Positions 46,448 through 59,409 of a stretch of 64,000 bases of DNA are shown here, in pieces. Both the position numbers and the translations under genes were made by a program. Source of the DNA: Acanthacorydalis orientalis (lineage: Eukaryota > Arthropoda > Insecta > Megaloptera > Corydalidae). Under the pieces are notes generated by a model. It did not search any database and was not told the DNA's origin. It saw only the letters and a list, made by a program, of their open reading frames with translations. The stretch spans positions 13,531,755 through 13,595,754 of the forward strand of contig CM068317.1 of NCBI GenBank assembly GCA_034766995.1, read 5' to 3'. Position 1 is the first letter of the stretch; each line of letters begins with the position of its first letter.

Positions 46448-48620
46448 GAAATTGTTTCCGTCGTGTGAGTATAAACAACCGGCCATTATTTTAAAATACT
46501 TACATTATTTAAAAGGAAATAAATATCTTTTCGTATTTATTTCCGTAATTAGTATTGTTGTATGCTGTACATTTCATTTCTATTTTTCTTATATCAAAAG
46601 CTTTATTTTGCTCGCATTAAGATATGTATACATTTTGAATAAATATCCATTAATTCTTTAGATAACTAACCATCAACATTCATAAGTACTTTTTTTATAT
46701 TTGCAATCAATATGTGTTCTAATAAGCATGTTTTTATTGACAGAAAAAAAACGAAACTTATGTTTACAACTCTTATCTCCCACCGTTCAATTTTGTTATA
46801 AACTAATTATTATTTTTAACTCGTGTGACAAATAGATCCGGAAGGTCATTACTTTTTTTTTTAATAATAAAAAGTAACAAACATCGGGTATGTTTTCAAA
46901 TAACTAAAGTGTTTGTTTCGTTTAAAATGTTATTCAGTTAAAAACATGAAACTGGAAATTTTTAGAAATTAGAAACAGTTTCATGATAAAGATGTATTTT
47001 GATAACCAAATTGTGTCGCAATCAATTAGAGCGTATATATTTTGTGACTCAAATAACAATATATTGGTGTCACGCATTTTGTTAAATTGGAACAATTTTT
47101 ATTAAATATTTTTTAGGCAATGATAAAAAAAATGATTATTAAAACACATATTGATTGCAAATATCAGAAACAAAATACTTATAAATGTTGATGGTTAGTT
47201 ATCTAAAGAATTAATGAATATTTATTCAAAATGTATAAATATCTTAATGCGAGCAAAATAAAGATTTTGATATAAGAAAAATAGAAATGAAATGTACAGC
47301 ATACAACAATACTAATTACGGAAATAAATACGAAGAGATATTTATTTCTTTTTAAATAATGTAAGTATTTTAAAATAATGACCGGTTGTTTATACGAGGG
47401 TGGTCCCAGAAGTACCCGGCCTGACATAGAGATTGCGGTAGTTGTTTGAAAAATATCACTGTATTAGAAAGTACACAATCTATAAAGCATACGTTTCAAG
47501 TTTGAGGACGCCACGTTGTTTAGTATTTGTTTGGCAGCCATCAATAGTGAACGTTTTCAGTGAATTTGTTAAAATTGAGAAAATTGGTCATCGTTACGTG
47601 ATACAATACTTTTATTTGAAAGGCCTTAGCCCAACCAATATAAAAACTGAACTGGATTCTACTCTGGGTGAGTCTGCTCCTTCGTTTACAACAGTGAAAT
47701 ATTGGGTAGCAGAGTTTAAACGAGGTCGTACGAGCTGCCAAGACGAGCATCGCAGTGCTCGACCAAATGAGGTGATGACTCCAGAAATGCTGCAAATCCA
47801 CAAAGCGGTACTGGATGATCGTCGACTGAAAGTGCGCGAGCTAGCAGACATAGTAGGCATTTCAAAAAGTGCGGTACATCGCATATTATCTGAAAATTTG
47901 GACATGAGAAATCGTGTGCAAGATGGGTGCCGCGTTTGCTCATACTCGAGCAAAAACAGTGTCGTGAAGATGTTTCAATTGGGATGCGCGTGGGATAATT
48001 TTCATTGGCTATCTTGAAAAAGGAAAAACTATCAACGGCGAGTATTATGCGAACTTATTGCAACGTTTGAGCGACGAAATCAAGCAAAAATGGCCGCATT
48101 TAGCTAAGAGGAAAGTGTTGTTTCATCAAGACAATGCACCAGCTTACAAATCCGTTATTGCAATGGCCAAAATTAATGAATTAAAGTTTGAATTGCTACC
48201 TCATGCACCCTATTCGCCAGATTTAGCCCCCTCGGATTATTTTCTGTTCCCAAACTTGAAAAAATGGCTCAGTGGTCAAAGATTTCCCATCGATGAAGAA
48301 GTGATGTCGGCAGTTAATGTGTATTTTAAGGAGCAAGACAGTTCTTATTATAAAAAGGGTATCGAACTTATTGAACATCGCTGGGAAAAGTGTACAGAGC
48401 TGAAAGGTGATTATGTTGAAAATAAATATATTTTTTTCCAAAATGTTTGTGTTTTCTTTGTTGGGTCGGGTACTTCTGGGACCACCCTCGTACTCACACG
48501 ACGGAAAAAATTTAAATTGTATATATATATATATATATATATATACGTGAATAGTTCGAGAAGTATAGTAAAAAAGCAAATTAAATATCGTTTTTTAGAA
48601 AAAAACGATTTTATTTCTCA
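46326..48620. repeat. Large inverted repeat (arms ~370 bp), right arm split by a mariner
   Basis: The left arm (46326-46700) is repeated in inverse order at 47150-47394 plus 48491-48620. From the outside inward each arm has a mariner 3' end of about 75 bp (AAAAATCGATTTTATTTC / its complement), a (TA)n tract, then a segment containing TCCGTCGTGTGAGTATAAAC and about 230 bp more. The centre (46700-47150) is unique AT-rich DNA. A mariner (47395-48490) interrupts the right arm at a TA. The matching 71-74 codon frames in both arms reflect the repeat, not a gene. Confidence 0.85.
47395..48490 (+). mobile_element. Mariner family D with internal deletion, 1096 bp
   Basis: TA-flanked, with terminal inverted repeats of about 25 bp (CGAGGGTGGTCCCAGAAGTA). 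Plus-strand frame 47530-47900 holds the N-terminal helix-turn-helix pair (YLKGLSPTNIKTELDSTLG; ELADIVGISKSAVHRILSEN). After a one-base shift near 47910 it jumps from the end of the linker straight to WDARGIIFIGYLEKGKTING. About 200 bp that would carry the first catalytic Asp are therefore missing. The second Asp (HQDNAPAYKS) and third (PSDYFLF, D34D spacing) are intact in the frame 48058-48420, which ends KGDYVEN. Not able to encode active enzyme. Confidence 0.9.
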
Positions 48621-49175
48621 ACATAGAGAGTGTAGCTCTCCATTGAGAGCTACACACTTGGTCCAGCGAGTCTGCAAAATACACCTTGACGACAGCGATG
48701 ACATCCTCATTCGAAGAGAATTTCTTCCCATCGACCCAAATTTTCGAGTTTGGGAAGAGGAAGAAGTCGCACGGGACCAAATCCGGAGAATAGCGTGAAT
48801 AAGGAATCAATTCGAAGCCTAATTCGTGCAATTTGGCCATTTCGACGGTCGATTTGTGGGACGGCGCGTTGTCCTGGTGAAAGGGTACTTTTTTGTGCAC
48901 CAATCTTGGCCGTTTTTGTTTCAGCTCTTCTTTCAAACGGTCCAATAATGTTGTATAATAGGCTCCTGTTATCGTTTTTCCCTTCGTTAAATAGTCAATT
49001 AGGACGATTCGTTGTGAATCACAAAAAACAGTGGCCATCACATTCTCAGCCGAAAAAAGCGTCTTCTTCTTCTTCGGCACACTTTTACCAGTCGTTGTCA
49101 ACTGCTTTGACTGCTGCTTCGACTCAAGAGGATTGATGTTAGCATTATCAAAAAAAAAAGATAAATTCAAAAGTG
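48549..49175 (-). mobile_element. Mariner family E, 5'-truncated
   Basis: The minus-strand frame 48595-49170 has VMATVFCDSQRIVLIDYL, TKGKTITGAYYTTLLDRL, HQDNAPSHKSTVEMAK (second Asp) and VPCDFFLFPNSKIW (third Asp, D34D spacing), then a frame change near FADSLDQ. The N-terminal domain and first Asp are missing, and the left end of the gene stops near 49175. The 3' terminus (TTCGAGAAGTATAGTAAAAA at 48555) is the one also present at 46326-46400, where it is the outer part of the large inverted repeat. Confidence 0.8.
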
Positions 49176-49287
49176 AATAAAAACTAATCTGTTTTAAATT
49201 TTAAATTTATTTATTTTATTAAAATCCGAATCAAACGCCATGATAGTTGCTAAAACACTTTGGGTGGAGAAAAACGTTGCACTTTTT

Positions 49288-49301
49288 ACACACACACACA
49301 C

Positions 49302-49388
<87 letters not shown>

Positions 49389-49398
49389 CATATACAAA
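49288..49398. repeat. (CA)n(TA)n microsatellite
   Basis: A CA run followed by about 90 bp of TA. Confidence 0.95.
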
Positions 49399-49669
49399 TA
49401 TATGCTTTGACTCTTGCAAAGTCTACATCTATCCCAGTTATGTTTCTCACTGTCACAGACGACATGCTTTTGAATATTGCATCAATACTTGGAAGGACAT
49501 GTATTTCGAAACTGAATAAACTTTTCTTTTCTTTATGAATAATAATAATAATAATTAAATAATAAATAATAAAATAGATAATACTGTTTCTATAGAGTGA
49601 ATATAAACATAATTTATGTCTTGGGTGTAAGTACGAACGTGATTCAGACACAACTTGGTATACAGTTAA

Positions 49670-51742
49670 CACTAGATTTACGGAACCCGTCAATTTGACG
49701 GGTTTCTGATTTCATGCTTAAAAATTCCGAACATGTAAATATTATTTTTTAGTTATTATATATTGGTTTTTAATGATATGATGTAGTGAATATATATCTC
49801 CACTCATTTCATCTTATTTACATTAAAGATCTATATTTTCTTATTTCTATATGTTGTATACCTATTTTTACGAAAATGCGTCCAATTGACCGGTTACTTA
49901 ATTTACGATCAATCGTTTCAATTGTTGCGGAATAACAAAAATGAAATTAAAATGAGTAAGGAAAAACAAAAACGAAACAAATAACGGCTGTTTAGCAGCG
50001 AGTACATAAATAAACAGCTTTAAACGATTTGTTTACAAAAAGAGCAAACTTTATCATATCACGAATGATCATTTCAACTGTGCAGTTTGCAGAGATAGGA
50101 TGTGATATTTGGAAATTTAGTGAGGCCGAACATGTCATTTATAATACAATTAGAGCAAAGCGAGTGATTATTTCAAAAGTAAATTTTGCAGAAAAGGAGG
50201 TAGAGTTTATTTACTAAATAAAGATTTGAATTTTTCAACGTGGTTTGAAAATCTATCCATAAGAAAGAAATATTTTTTTATATTTATGTTCTGCCTACTT
50301 GGCTAGGTATTATGGACAAGTTTTGAAAAGATATTGAATTGATAAAGAAACTAACCAGTAGAGATGAAGACCTATCTGGATCGGATTCTGATGCACGTGT
50401 TACCGAACTATGCGAAAGCGAGGAGGAAATTAGCAACGTAAACAATAAAACTGAAGATTCTGACGACAGTGATGACGAAAATCTTCATAACATATGTCGC
50501 AAAAGAAAAAGATGCGTATTAGATCCTGAGAGCGAAAGTGACATAGAAGCTGCTGATACCTGTAGTAATGAAGACAATTCGATCGAACGTTCTCTTGATG
50601 GAACTTTATGGAAAACATTAGATGAAGGTGGAGGTTGTGGTAGATTACCAGCTAATAGTATGTTCAAAGATGTGCCAGGGCCAACTGCGTATCCAAAAAA
50701 AAATATTATGCTTGGCAATGTAAGTAGCGCATTTGAACTGATAATTGATGAAGGTATGATTGAGTATATCAAAATATGTACTGAAATGGAGGAGCATAAA
50801 GTTTTGGAAAAAGATTGAGTGGTTCCAAAGTCACAATTACGAGTTTTTCTAACGATTTTGTATGCCCGAGGGGCGTATGAAGCAAATAATTTAGGCCGTG
50901 GAAGAAACATTACTATTGACAACTTTTTCACAAACATTTCCTTTGCAAAAAAATTGCGTGCAAAAAAAAACAACTCTTGTGGAGACTATACGTGCAAACA
51001 GAAGAGAATTAACAAAAATTGCAAGGGCTAAGAAGGATAAGATGATCCGATTTTCCACAAAACTTTATAAATCTGATGATAAACTTCATTAATCTGATAC
51101 GTTCTCACAGTTTACAAATCCAAGTCAAACAAAAGGGTATTATTGCTCACTTCTAAACATAAAATTGTCAAAATAGAAGGTAATGCTAAACGTGTCCCTG
51201 AAACAATCACATTTTACAACAAAACCAAGTTTGAGGTGGATGTTGTAGACCAAATGGCTAGAAAATATAGCGTGAAAGTACAGTCCCGTATGAGGTATCT
51301 TCAAGTGTTTTATAACATTTTAGATTTGGCAGCCATCAATGCCTGGATATTGTATAAAGAGACCACTGGAGTAAACATATCTAGAAAGAATTTTATTTTT
51401 CATCTGGCTAAAGAACTAGGCAGTGATTTTCGCGCCGAACAAAATACTAGTTCCAATACATTGCCAATTATACAAAATCTTAATGTACGAAAGTCTTGCC
51501 AAATCGGATTATGTAAGAAAAATAGGTCTAATAATATTTGCATTGAGTGTAACGAGCATGTATGCGGAAAATGTACATTCAAAATGGAGTTTATATGTAA
51601 AAAAATGTACTGAATAAAACTGTTAATAAAAATCGATTGATTTAAGATAAAAAGATTTACAAAAAATTGCATTTTAATTCACCCGTCAAAAAGACGGATT
51701 TCAGTATAAATAGGTATACAGTCGATACCATTAAATCTAGTG
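49670..51742 (+). mobile_element. piggyBac-type element, family P3, copy 1, core-deleted
   Basis: TTAA on each side (49666-49669, 51743-51746), ends CACTAGATTTACGG and CCATTAAATCTAGTG. A palindrome, CCCGTCAATTTGACGGG, lies just inside the left end (49687-49703) and a related CCCGTCAAAAAGACGG inside the right. Plus-strand pieces: acidic N-terminus (50339-50530, SGSDSDARVTELCESEEE), the GPTAYPKKNIMLGNVSSAFE region, then an abrupt jump at 50878 from LYARGAY to LGRGRNITIDNFFTN. The part with the first two catalytic residues is lost. The frame 51143-51613 gives FYNKTKFEVDVVDQMARKYS (last catalytic Asp) and a cysteine finger (CQIGLC, ICIECNEHVCGKC). Several frameshifts are present. Confidence 0.88.
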
Positions 51743-51749
51743 TTAAACT

Positions 51750-52015
51750 GTCAAAATTTAATAGCTAGCCTTACAGCATCTAACACACAACACTCTTCAC
51801 CGACATCTACAAGTGAGCGAAGTGAGGAAAAAAGAAAAAAGAAGACGCTGCAATTTTCGCGGAAAGTCGGACAACAAGCACACATCAAAGTGCAAATTTT
51901 GTAACGAATTTATCTGCAAAACTTATACCAAAACTGCGTGTTCCCAGTGTACGAACTACAGTATTTATGTATTCAGTTTATGTTTTTTTCCCCTATTAAA
52001 TTTGTGTATATTATT
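51750..52015 (+). pseudogene. piggyBac-like cysteine-rich tail fragment
   Basis: The frame 51813-51960 reads RRRCNFRGKSDNKHTSKC, then CKFCNEFICKTYTKTACSQC. This is the C-x2-C ... C-x2-C pattern of the finger that ends piggyBac transposases, but from another subfamily than P2 or P3. The P3 copy ends just before it at a TTAA, so P3 may have inserted into this older piggyBac gene. Confidence 0.55.
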
Positions 52016-52714
52016 TTGAGTTTATTTCGTTTTAATTTGAATTAAACCAGACATTGAACAGAAACAAAATATTGCTTTTTTTGTATAGATTCATATATGG
52101 GTCTATTTTGATCCTAAGGACTTTAGTGTTATTTAGTTTGAAAGGCAGACAAAGGTTAAACATTTAGCCATTTATTATTTAGTCATTTATTAATGACTTC
52201 TAGTCATTTATTATTTCAGAATAAAGTATTGAATCTCTCTTTGTCGACTTTACATACGAATTTATAGAATGATTTTTATCTACTCACAAATGCATTTTTC
52301 TTGTAAAAAAAACATTTTAATTGTTATATAAATACGATTATTTTTTTTGAAAACACACGTTCCACATATGTTGATAATATTTATAATTTGTTTTTTTAAT
52401 AGAAATAATTACGAACAAATCATTGAACATGGTAATTAGCATTGAAATATAATTATATGCATCAGGAGTTTAAAAAATGTGATCAATAGAATTCAATAAT
52501 ACTTGAATTTAATATACATGCATTTCAATAATCCTCTGCCTTAAATCAAATTGTAATTACAAACTGGATATGACGGTGAAAGCAATTTGTGCTTCTGGAA
52601 CTTTGAAATTATAACACATGTCGAATCAAAATTAATCCGTAAAATACATTAATCTATTAGTGGGTAAGTTAAATAGGTTACTGTTATTGTATTTTTTGTA
52701 ATTGTGAATTTATC

Positions 52715-52718
<4 letters not shown>
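52016..52718. other. Spacer, nothing recognised
   Basis: AT-rich, no supported feature; a short (TA)n closes it at 52719-52745. Confidence 0.4.
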
Positions 52719-52745
<27 letters not shown>

Positions 52746-53537
52746 CGAGGTCGGACAATTAAGTAATGCGACCGATTTTTTTTCTCGGCCTGTGGTAACA
52801 CTGCGAACCTGTAACTCCGCCACCGTAATAGCAGATCCCTACTCTCTCGATTGAGATCTTGACCACCCTCGTACGATCATTTCTTCGCCAGCTGTTTAGT
52901 GTTTTGTAACAACGCGCGAGTAGTGCATGTCACGAAAATGGAACAGAGAAATTTAGAGCAACAGGTCTCGAGCAGGTTGAAAGTGATCCTACTCTTCTCG
53001 ATCGAGTTATTACTGGTGATGAAAGTTGGTTCTTTCAATATGACCCCGAAACTAAACGACAAAGCCAACAGTGGCTGTCCCCTGGAGCACCGAGGCCAAA
53101 GAAGGCGAGAATGAGCAAGTCCAAAGTGAAAACCATGTTGATTTGCTTCTTCGACAGCAAAGGGGTGGTTCACAAAGAGTTCGTACCACCTGGACAAACC
53201 GTAAATCAAGTATTCTATCGCAATGTGCTCGAAAAATTACGAAAAAGGGTGCTCAGAGAGAGGTCAGACAATTAAGTAATGCGACAAAATTCAAAACTCG
53301 AGTATATTTCAAAATTAAGGTACATCGCTGCGATCCCCTTCAAAGTAGTCCCCTCCCGCATCTCTACTCGCGCGTTGTTACAAAACACTAAACACCTGGC
53401 GAAGAAATGATCGTACGAGGGTGGTCAAGGTCTCAATCGAGAGAGTAGGGATCTGCTATTACGGTGGCGGAGTTACAGGTTCGCAGTGTTACCACAGGCC
53501 GAGAAAAAAAAATCGGTCGCATTACTTAATTGTCTGA

Positions 53538-53541
<4 letters not shown>
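52746..53541. mobile_element. Fold-back chimera of mariner family C
   Basis: Left part (52746-53263, plus strand): family C 5' terminus, leader of about 180 bp, a deletion-shortened start (MEQRNLEQQ), then the first third of the catalytic domain to VLEKLRKRVL. It then runs straight into a second terminus (53265, AGGTCAGACAATTAAGTAAT). The rest (53265-53541) is a small element of about 277 bp in the opposite orientation: 100 bp of family C 3' end joined to the same 180-bp 5' arm, inverted. The outer 180 bp on both sides are therefore mirror copies. Relative to 26218-27138 the N-terminal deletion is different. Confidence 0.8.

Positions 53542-54597
<1,056 letters not shown>

Positions 54598-54682
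<85 letters not shown>
54598..54682. repeat. (CT)n(TA)n microsatellite
   Basis: A CT run passes into a TA run. Confidence 0.95.
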
Positions 54683-54684
<2 letters not shown>

Positions 54685-54780
54685 TCATAAATATTAAACC
54701 TGATATTTATGACTATTTTAGCTATCGAAGATAAATTAAAATATAAATTAAATGTAAATATTTATTACTACATACTATAT

Positions 54781-56877
54781 AGGAGAGACCGGGATTAAAT
54801 GAACTACGGGGCTAAATAAACAGTTGACTTTTGACCCAGGTAAAAGCATTTTATGAACTCGCATTTAGTGTTGTGGGTTACTGTTAATGTTCCTACCTGG
54901 CTAACGGAGTTTAGTTGAGTTCGGTGTAACGGTTCCGGTTTTATTACGCTTTGAATGTTTCAGCAGTGCAAAAGTGAATTTTTGTTCTTGTGGAAATTTT
55001 TAATTATTAACAACTTTGTTTGTTGTAAACAATTCCAAATGTGATTATAGAATTTTAAGGCCTCCTGAACACATTACCGTTATTTTTGTTTGTCACATCT
55101 AGAATATTAGTATATTTTCTTATAATTGAAGTTGAAATATGCATGCGGGGCTAGGTAAACCTGATGTGACCGGGGCTAAGTGAACATGATCTTATTTTTT
55201 TTTGATTTTTTTTCAACTTATTTTTTTCTATAATTACCGTAAATGGTGCGCACTTACAAGCGGAAAACGGATGGGGTGGATAAGGAAAATGTAAATTGTG
55301 CTATTGTGGCGGTGAAAAAGGACAAGCTCTCAATTTATGAAGCATTAAGAAATTAGGAATTAACTGAATAACGTTAACCAGGTGGTTGGAAGCTAACCTC
55401 GGTGAGGAAATTGCGAATGATGTTATTTTTTCTCTGATTTCTTTTAAGTTATTTTTTTCTATAAGTTGAGTATCTGGACCACTGCAACGATATGTACTTC
55501 GACCTCTCCCCAAAAGAGAAGCGGACATCAGCGTATAAACACGAAATTGAATTTGGCAGTTCTAGAGTATTGGAAAGAAATGCGCATGGCCGGCGAAAGA
55601 TTAACAGCATTTCTCAAGAGGAATACAACAGTCTCCTTACGGATGATTATATTAACTTCGGCCTCTCCTCGAAAGAGATGAAGACTTCAGCTTATGAATA
55701 AGCTATGAAATTGTATTTGGCAATTCCAGTGTCTTGGAAAGAAGCGCGAATGGTCTGCGAAGATTGGTTAACAGAATTTCTCAAGAGGAATACAATAGTT
55801 TCCATACGGAAATCGGAAACTAAGTTTGGTAGGTGCCACGAGCTTCAACAGGTCAAATTTTAATTGATTCTTTGAGCTGTTAAAAAAACTATAGGACAAG
55901 TACCATTTCCTGAATCACTGTATATGGAACATGGACGAAACATAGGTTATAACGGTGCAGACACCAAACAGAGCCGTGGAACGACGAGCAGGGTCCACTG
56001 ACGAAAACGAGGTCGTCCAATCGAGCGGGTCCTATGGCTTAAATGATGTCGTCGTAGCGGAATTCGGCGTGGACAAATTAGATGAAGTCGACTTACAGGG
56101 TGCGGAGATTATTGCAGCCCTGTCTGACACCGCCGAATTCGACGCTGCCTGGGCTGATTTCGATGCCTTCAACGCCAACGAGTCCGTCGCAGCTGATCCT
56201 GGCATCGCCGAGTCTGTTCCCGCGGCTATTCGAACGCCTCATCCTTCTTTCGAGAAGTCAATGGATTTTAAATTGATGTTCGAAAGTATTCGAGCATATT
56301 CGAAGGCCGGTCCGAAAAAGCAGACTGGTAAAGGAGGTAAGCGGCGAATAAGCGCAGTTACGGACTCATCTATTATGAAGTAACTGGCATCGGATCAAGA
56401 GAAGGCTGCACAAAGGAAAAACGGGCTCCTACGAAAGAAGTTTCAAAACCCACACCGGCAGTGGCTTCCAAGAAGAGAGAACGACCGAAAAAAAAACCAG
56501 TAGTTTACAGCTGTTTGATTCTAAGTACCTTTTTCGTGCCCTACTTTATAAAAAAAATGTCATATAATACATGTAGATTATGAAGAAAAGGTTAAATAAA
56601 ATGTTTTAAATATTTTTTGTGATAAAAACGCTTTGTTTTCATTTTTAACTAATTTTTAATATAGGGGCTCACTTAACCCCAGAAATTTCGACATGCCAAG
56701 TTTCGCACGTCTTCAATTTTTCTTAGATAATGACAAAAATACAAAATGAATATTAAAACTGCGTACCCATTTATGTAGCTAATGGTTTGACCTTTGTGGT
56801 TCCATAGTTTATTTTAAGAAACACATTTATTTAATTTAATTTAAAAAAAAACGGTTCATTTAGCCCCGGTCTCCTCT
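54781..56877 (+). mobile_element. Tigger/pogo-type element T2, copy 1, core-deleted
   Basis: Ends AGGAGAGACCGGGATTAAAT and TTTAGCCCCGGTCTCCTCT are inverted; the left end repeats the word GGGGCTAAxTxAAC. From 55243 a pogo-type start reads MVRTYKRKTDGVDKEN. Further on, YFDLSPKEKRTSAYKHEIEF (55491) is the helix-turn-helix region. A diverged second copy of this segment of about 165 bp follows at 55640-55826 as a tandem duplication. IWNMDET (55923-55943) retains the first catalytic Asp. Soon after RAVERRAG the frame leaps to the acidic C-terminal domain (LNDVVVAEFGVDKLDEVDL), skipping the other catalytic residues. The frame 55955-56383 is open to AVTDSSIMK. Confidence 0.82.
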
Positions 56878-56999
56878 ACTGACTCAGTGATTTTTGATTA
56901 AAAAGCGACAATATATTAGTTCTCTTTTATTATTTTGTCAATGAAAAACGATTTTTTTTTAAAAAAAAACGGGTCACTTAGCTCGGTCTCCCGTACTTT
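56878..56999. repeat. Flank shared by both T2 copies plus an extra T2 terminus
   Basis: GACTCAGTGATTTTTGATTA and the following ~35 bp recur after copy 2 at 62013-62066. Here the stretch is followed by a second T2-like end, GGGTCACTTAGCTCGGTCTC, at about 56971-56993. Confidence 0.75.
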
Positions 57000-57710
57000 T
57001 TAACTTAAGTTAATTATAATTTAAAAAAAGCACTGTTGCATGAAGTGTAAAAGTATTTATAATTTTATGTAATATATCTCTTTTTAATTTGTCGACTTAA
57101 CGTTATTTATTAAATTGATAATTTATTATGCATTGACTTCAAATAAAAAACAATAACAATATAAAACCTAAATTAGTAATATGACAAAATAATACTGTAA
57201 ACATATATGGCAATGTACTGTTTTAATTACGTTTTAAATAAACACATATAAGCGTAATCTGAAATTAATCAATTCATATGTCTTGATTATTTGCATTTTT
57301 TTTCATTTTGAACCGAAAACATAATATTAATCAATCTAGTCTAATTGTATATTTCGTACATTATACATAATCTATCTAGAAGTATATAAAACGATTCTAA
57401 ATAAAAAAACATTCATGGGAATATAAAAGATACTTACACTTTATAGGAATCGACTGTTAAAAATAAATATTTGAATACATCTTTAATGAATACAATTGTT
57501 TCAAATGAAATTGAAACCGAATAAACATACACTGTAAGCTAACTGTTTAACTTTACTCGATTTTTTGTATTTGGGGGGGGGGGGGGGGCGAATCATAAAG
57601 TATAGGAATTTTTGAAGAATTCTTTTTTTTTATGTTCGATACAATCGTCACAGTTTTCATTATTTTGGACAAGTGATTTTACAGGTGTATTATTTTAAAA
57701 TATCTGAATA
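57000..57710. other. Spacer with a poly-G run
   Basis: AT-rich. A run of about 15 G occurs at 57573-57588. No other feature seen. Confidence 0.5.
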
Positions 57711-57985
57711 GTCCAATAGATCTGACTGTGGAATATTGCATCAGAATGGAGCATATGATCCTGGTTGTGGGATTATGAGGGAGGTTGGATAAAGTATAAT
57801 TACACTTTAGTGAACTGTCAGACCTTACGCTGTCGCGACCAGCGCGAAAATAGGGTTAAATTCTATTTTTTTTAAAATATATATCACTTCTTGTTGTAGC
57901 TACAAAATAAATTAAAAAACCATTTTGTAGTGAATTTAATTTTCTACAACTTTTTTTAAAAGATTTTACTTATTGCAAAAAAAAA
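57711..57985. repeat. Dispersed repeat X, copy 2
   Basis: It matches 30520-30830 along most of its length (AGTCCAATAGATCTGACT, ACTGTCAGACCTTACGCTGT, TTGTTGTAGCTACAAAA). It stops close to where the piggyBac fragment begins. Confidence 0.7.
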
Positions 57986-58014
57986 CGGTAAAAAATACGG
58001 TATGAAGGTATGAT

Positions 58015-59405
58015 GTAATGAAGGTATGATTGAGTATATTAAAATATGTACTGAAATGGAGTCGCGTAAAGTTATGGAAAAAGATTGGGTGGTTACAAAG
58101 TCACAATTACAAGTTTTTCTGGCGATTTTGTATGCCCGAGGGAAGCAAGGAACTTAAAGACTTCATATTTATGGTGTAGTAAATGGGGACCTAGCTTATT
58201 TCCACAAACGATGTCCAGAGATAGGTTCAGGGAAATTCTTCAATTCATACGCTTCGACAAAAAGCATGAACAATGTCAGAGGTTGAAAACGGACAAATTT
58301 GCGTTGATTTCTGTAATATGGGACAGATTTATTCGAAATAGTCAGGTTTGTTATAAAAGCCTGCCGCGAACATTACAATCGATGAACAATTGTTCCCAAC
58401 CAAATCTAGATGCCGATTTACACAATACATGCCAAATAAGCCCGATTCAGCATAAAGTTTTGGTTGGAATCGGACGTTACAAGCAAATATCTTATAAATG
58501 GTTTCCCATATTTAGACAAAGACGAAATACGACCATCAAATATACCTTTGAGCGTATTAGTCGTACTCAAACTTGCTGAACCATATTTAAGGCGTGGAAG
58601 AAACATTACTACTGACAACTTTTTCACAAGCATTTCCCTTGCAAAAAAAAACAACTCTTGTAGGGACTGTACGTGCAAACAGAAGAGAATTGCCAAAAAT
58701 TGCAAAGGCTAAGAAGGATAGTATGATCAGATTTTCCACAAAACTTTATAAATCAGATGAGTACGTTCTCACAGTTTACAAATCCAAGCCAAACAAAAAG
58801 GTATTGTTGCTCAGTCCTAAATATAAAAATGTCAAAATAGAAGGTAATGCTAAACGTGTCCCTGAAACAATCACATTTTACAACAAAACCAAGTTTGGGT
58901 TGGATGTTGTAGACCAAATGGCTAGAAAATATAGCGTGAAAGCACGGTCCCGTATAAGGTCCCTTCAAGTGTTTCATAACATTTTAGATTTGACATCCAT
59001 CAATGCCTGGATATTGTATAAAGAGACCACTGGAGTAGACATATCTAGAAAGAATTTTATTTTTCAACTGGCTAAAGAACTAGGCAGTGATATTCGCGAC
59101 GAACAAAATACTAGTTCCAATTCATTGCCAATTATACAAAATCTTAATGTACGAAAGTCTTGCCAAATCGGATTATGTAAGAAAAATAGGTCTAATAATA
59201 TTTGTATTGAGTGTAACAAGCATGTGTGCGGAAAATGTAAATTCAAAATGGAGTTTATGTGTAAAAAATGTACTGAATAAAACTGTTAATAACAATCTAT
59301 TGATTTAAGATAGAAAGATTTACAAAAAACTGCATTTTAATTTACCCGTCAAAAAGACGGATTTCAGTAAAAATAGGTATACAGTCGATACCATTAAATC
59401 TAGTG
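58015..59405 (+). mobile_element. piggyBac-type element, family P3, copy 2, 5'-truncated
   Basis: The right end CCATTAAATCTAGTG precedes TTAA (59406-59409); the left end is missing. Unlike copy 1, the core is present: NLKTSYLWCSKWGPSLFPQT and RDRFREILQFIRFDKKHEQC (58155-58275), then in other frames ITIDEQLFPT (first catalytic Asp, near 58370), MESDVTSKYLINGFPY (second, 58464) and RNITTDNFFTS (third, 58605). The frame 58594-59280 contains VDVVDQMARKYS (the last Asp) and the cysteine finger CQIGLC ... CIECNKHVCGKC ... CKKC. All catalytic residues can be found but are split by at least three frameshifts and some stops. Confidence 0.88.
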
Positions 59406-59409
59406 TTAA

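Noticed and set aside
46446..47427. Two similar small proteins (71 and 74 residues) on opposite strands
   Set aside because: They are the two arms of an inverted repeat; similarity follows from the repeat and there is no start context or domain.
49286..49693. 135-codon minus-strand frame with FEIHVLPSIDAIF text
   Set aside because: It runs through a (TA)n tract and into the P3 terminus; no recognisable domain, so not called.
57573..57588. Poly-G run as a telomeric or regulatory signal
   Set aside because: A single homopolymer without TTAGG-type repeats; more likely ordinary slippage or an assembly edge.
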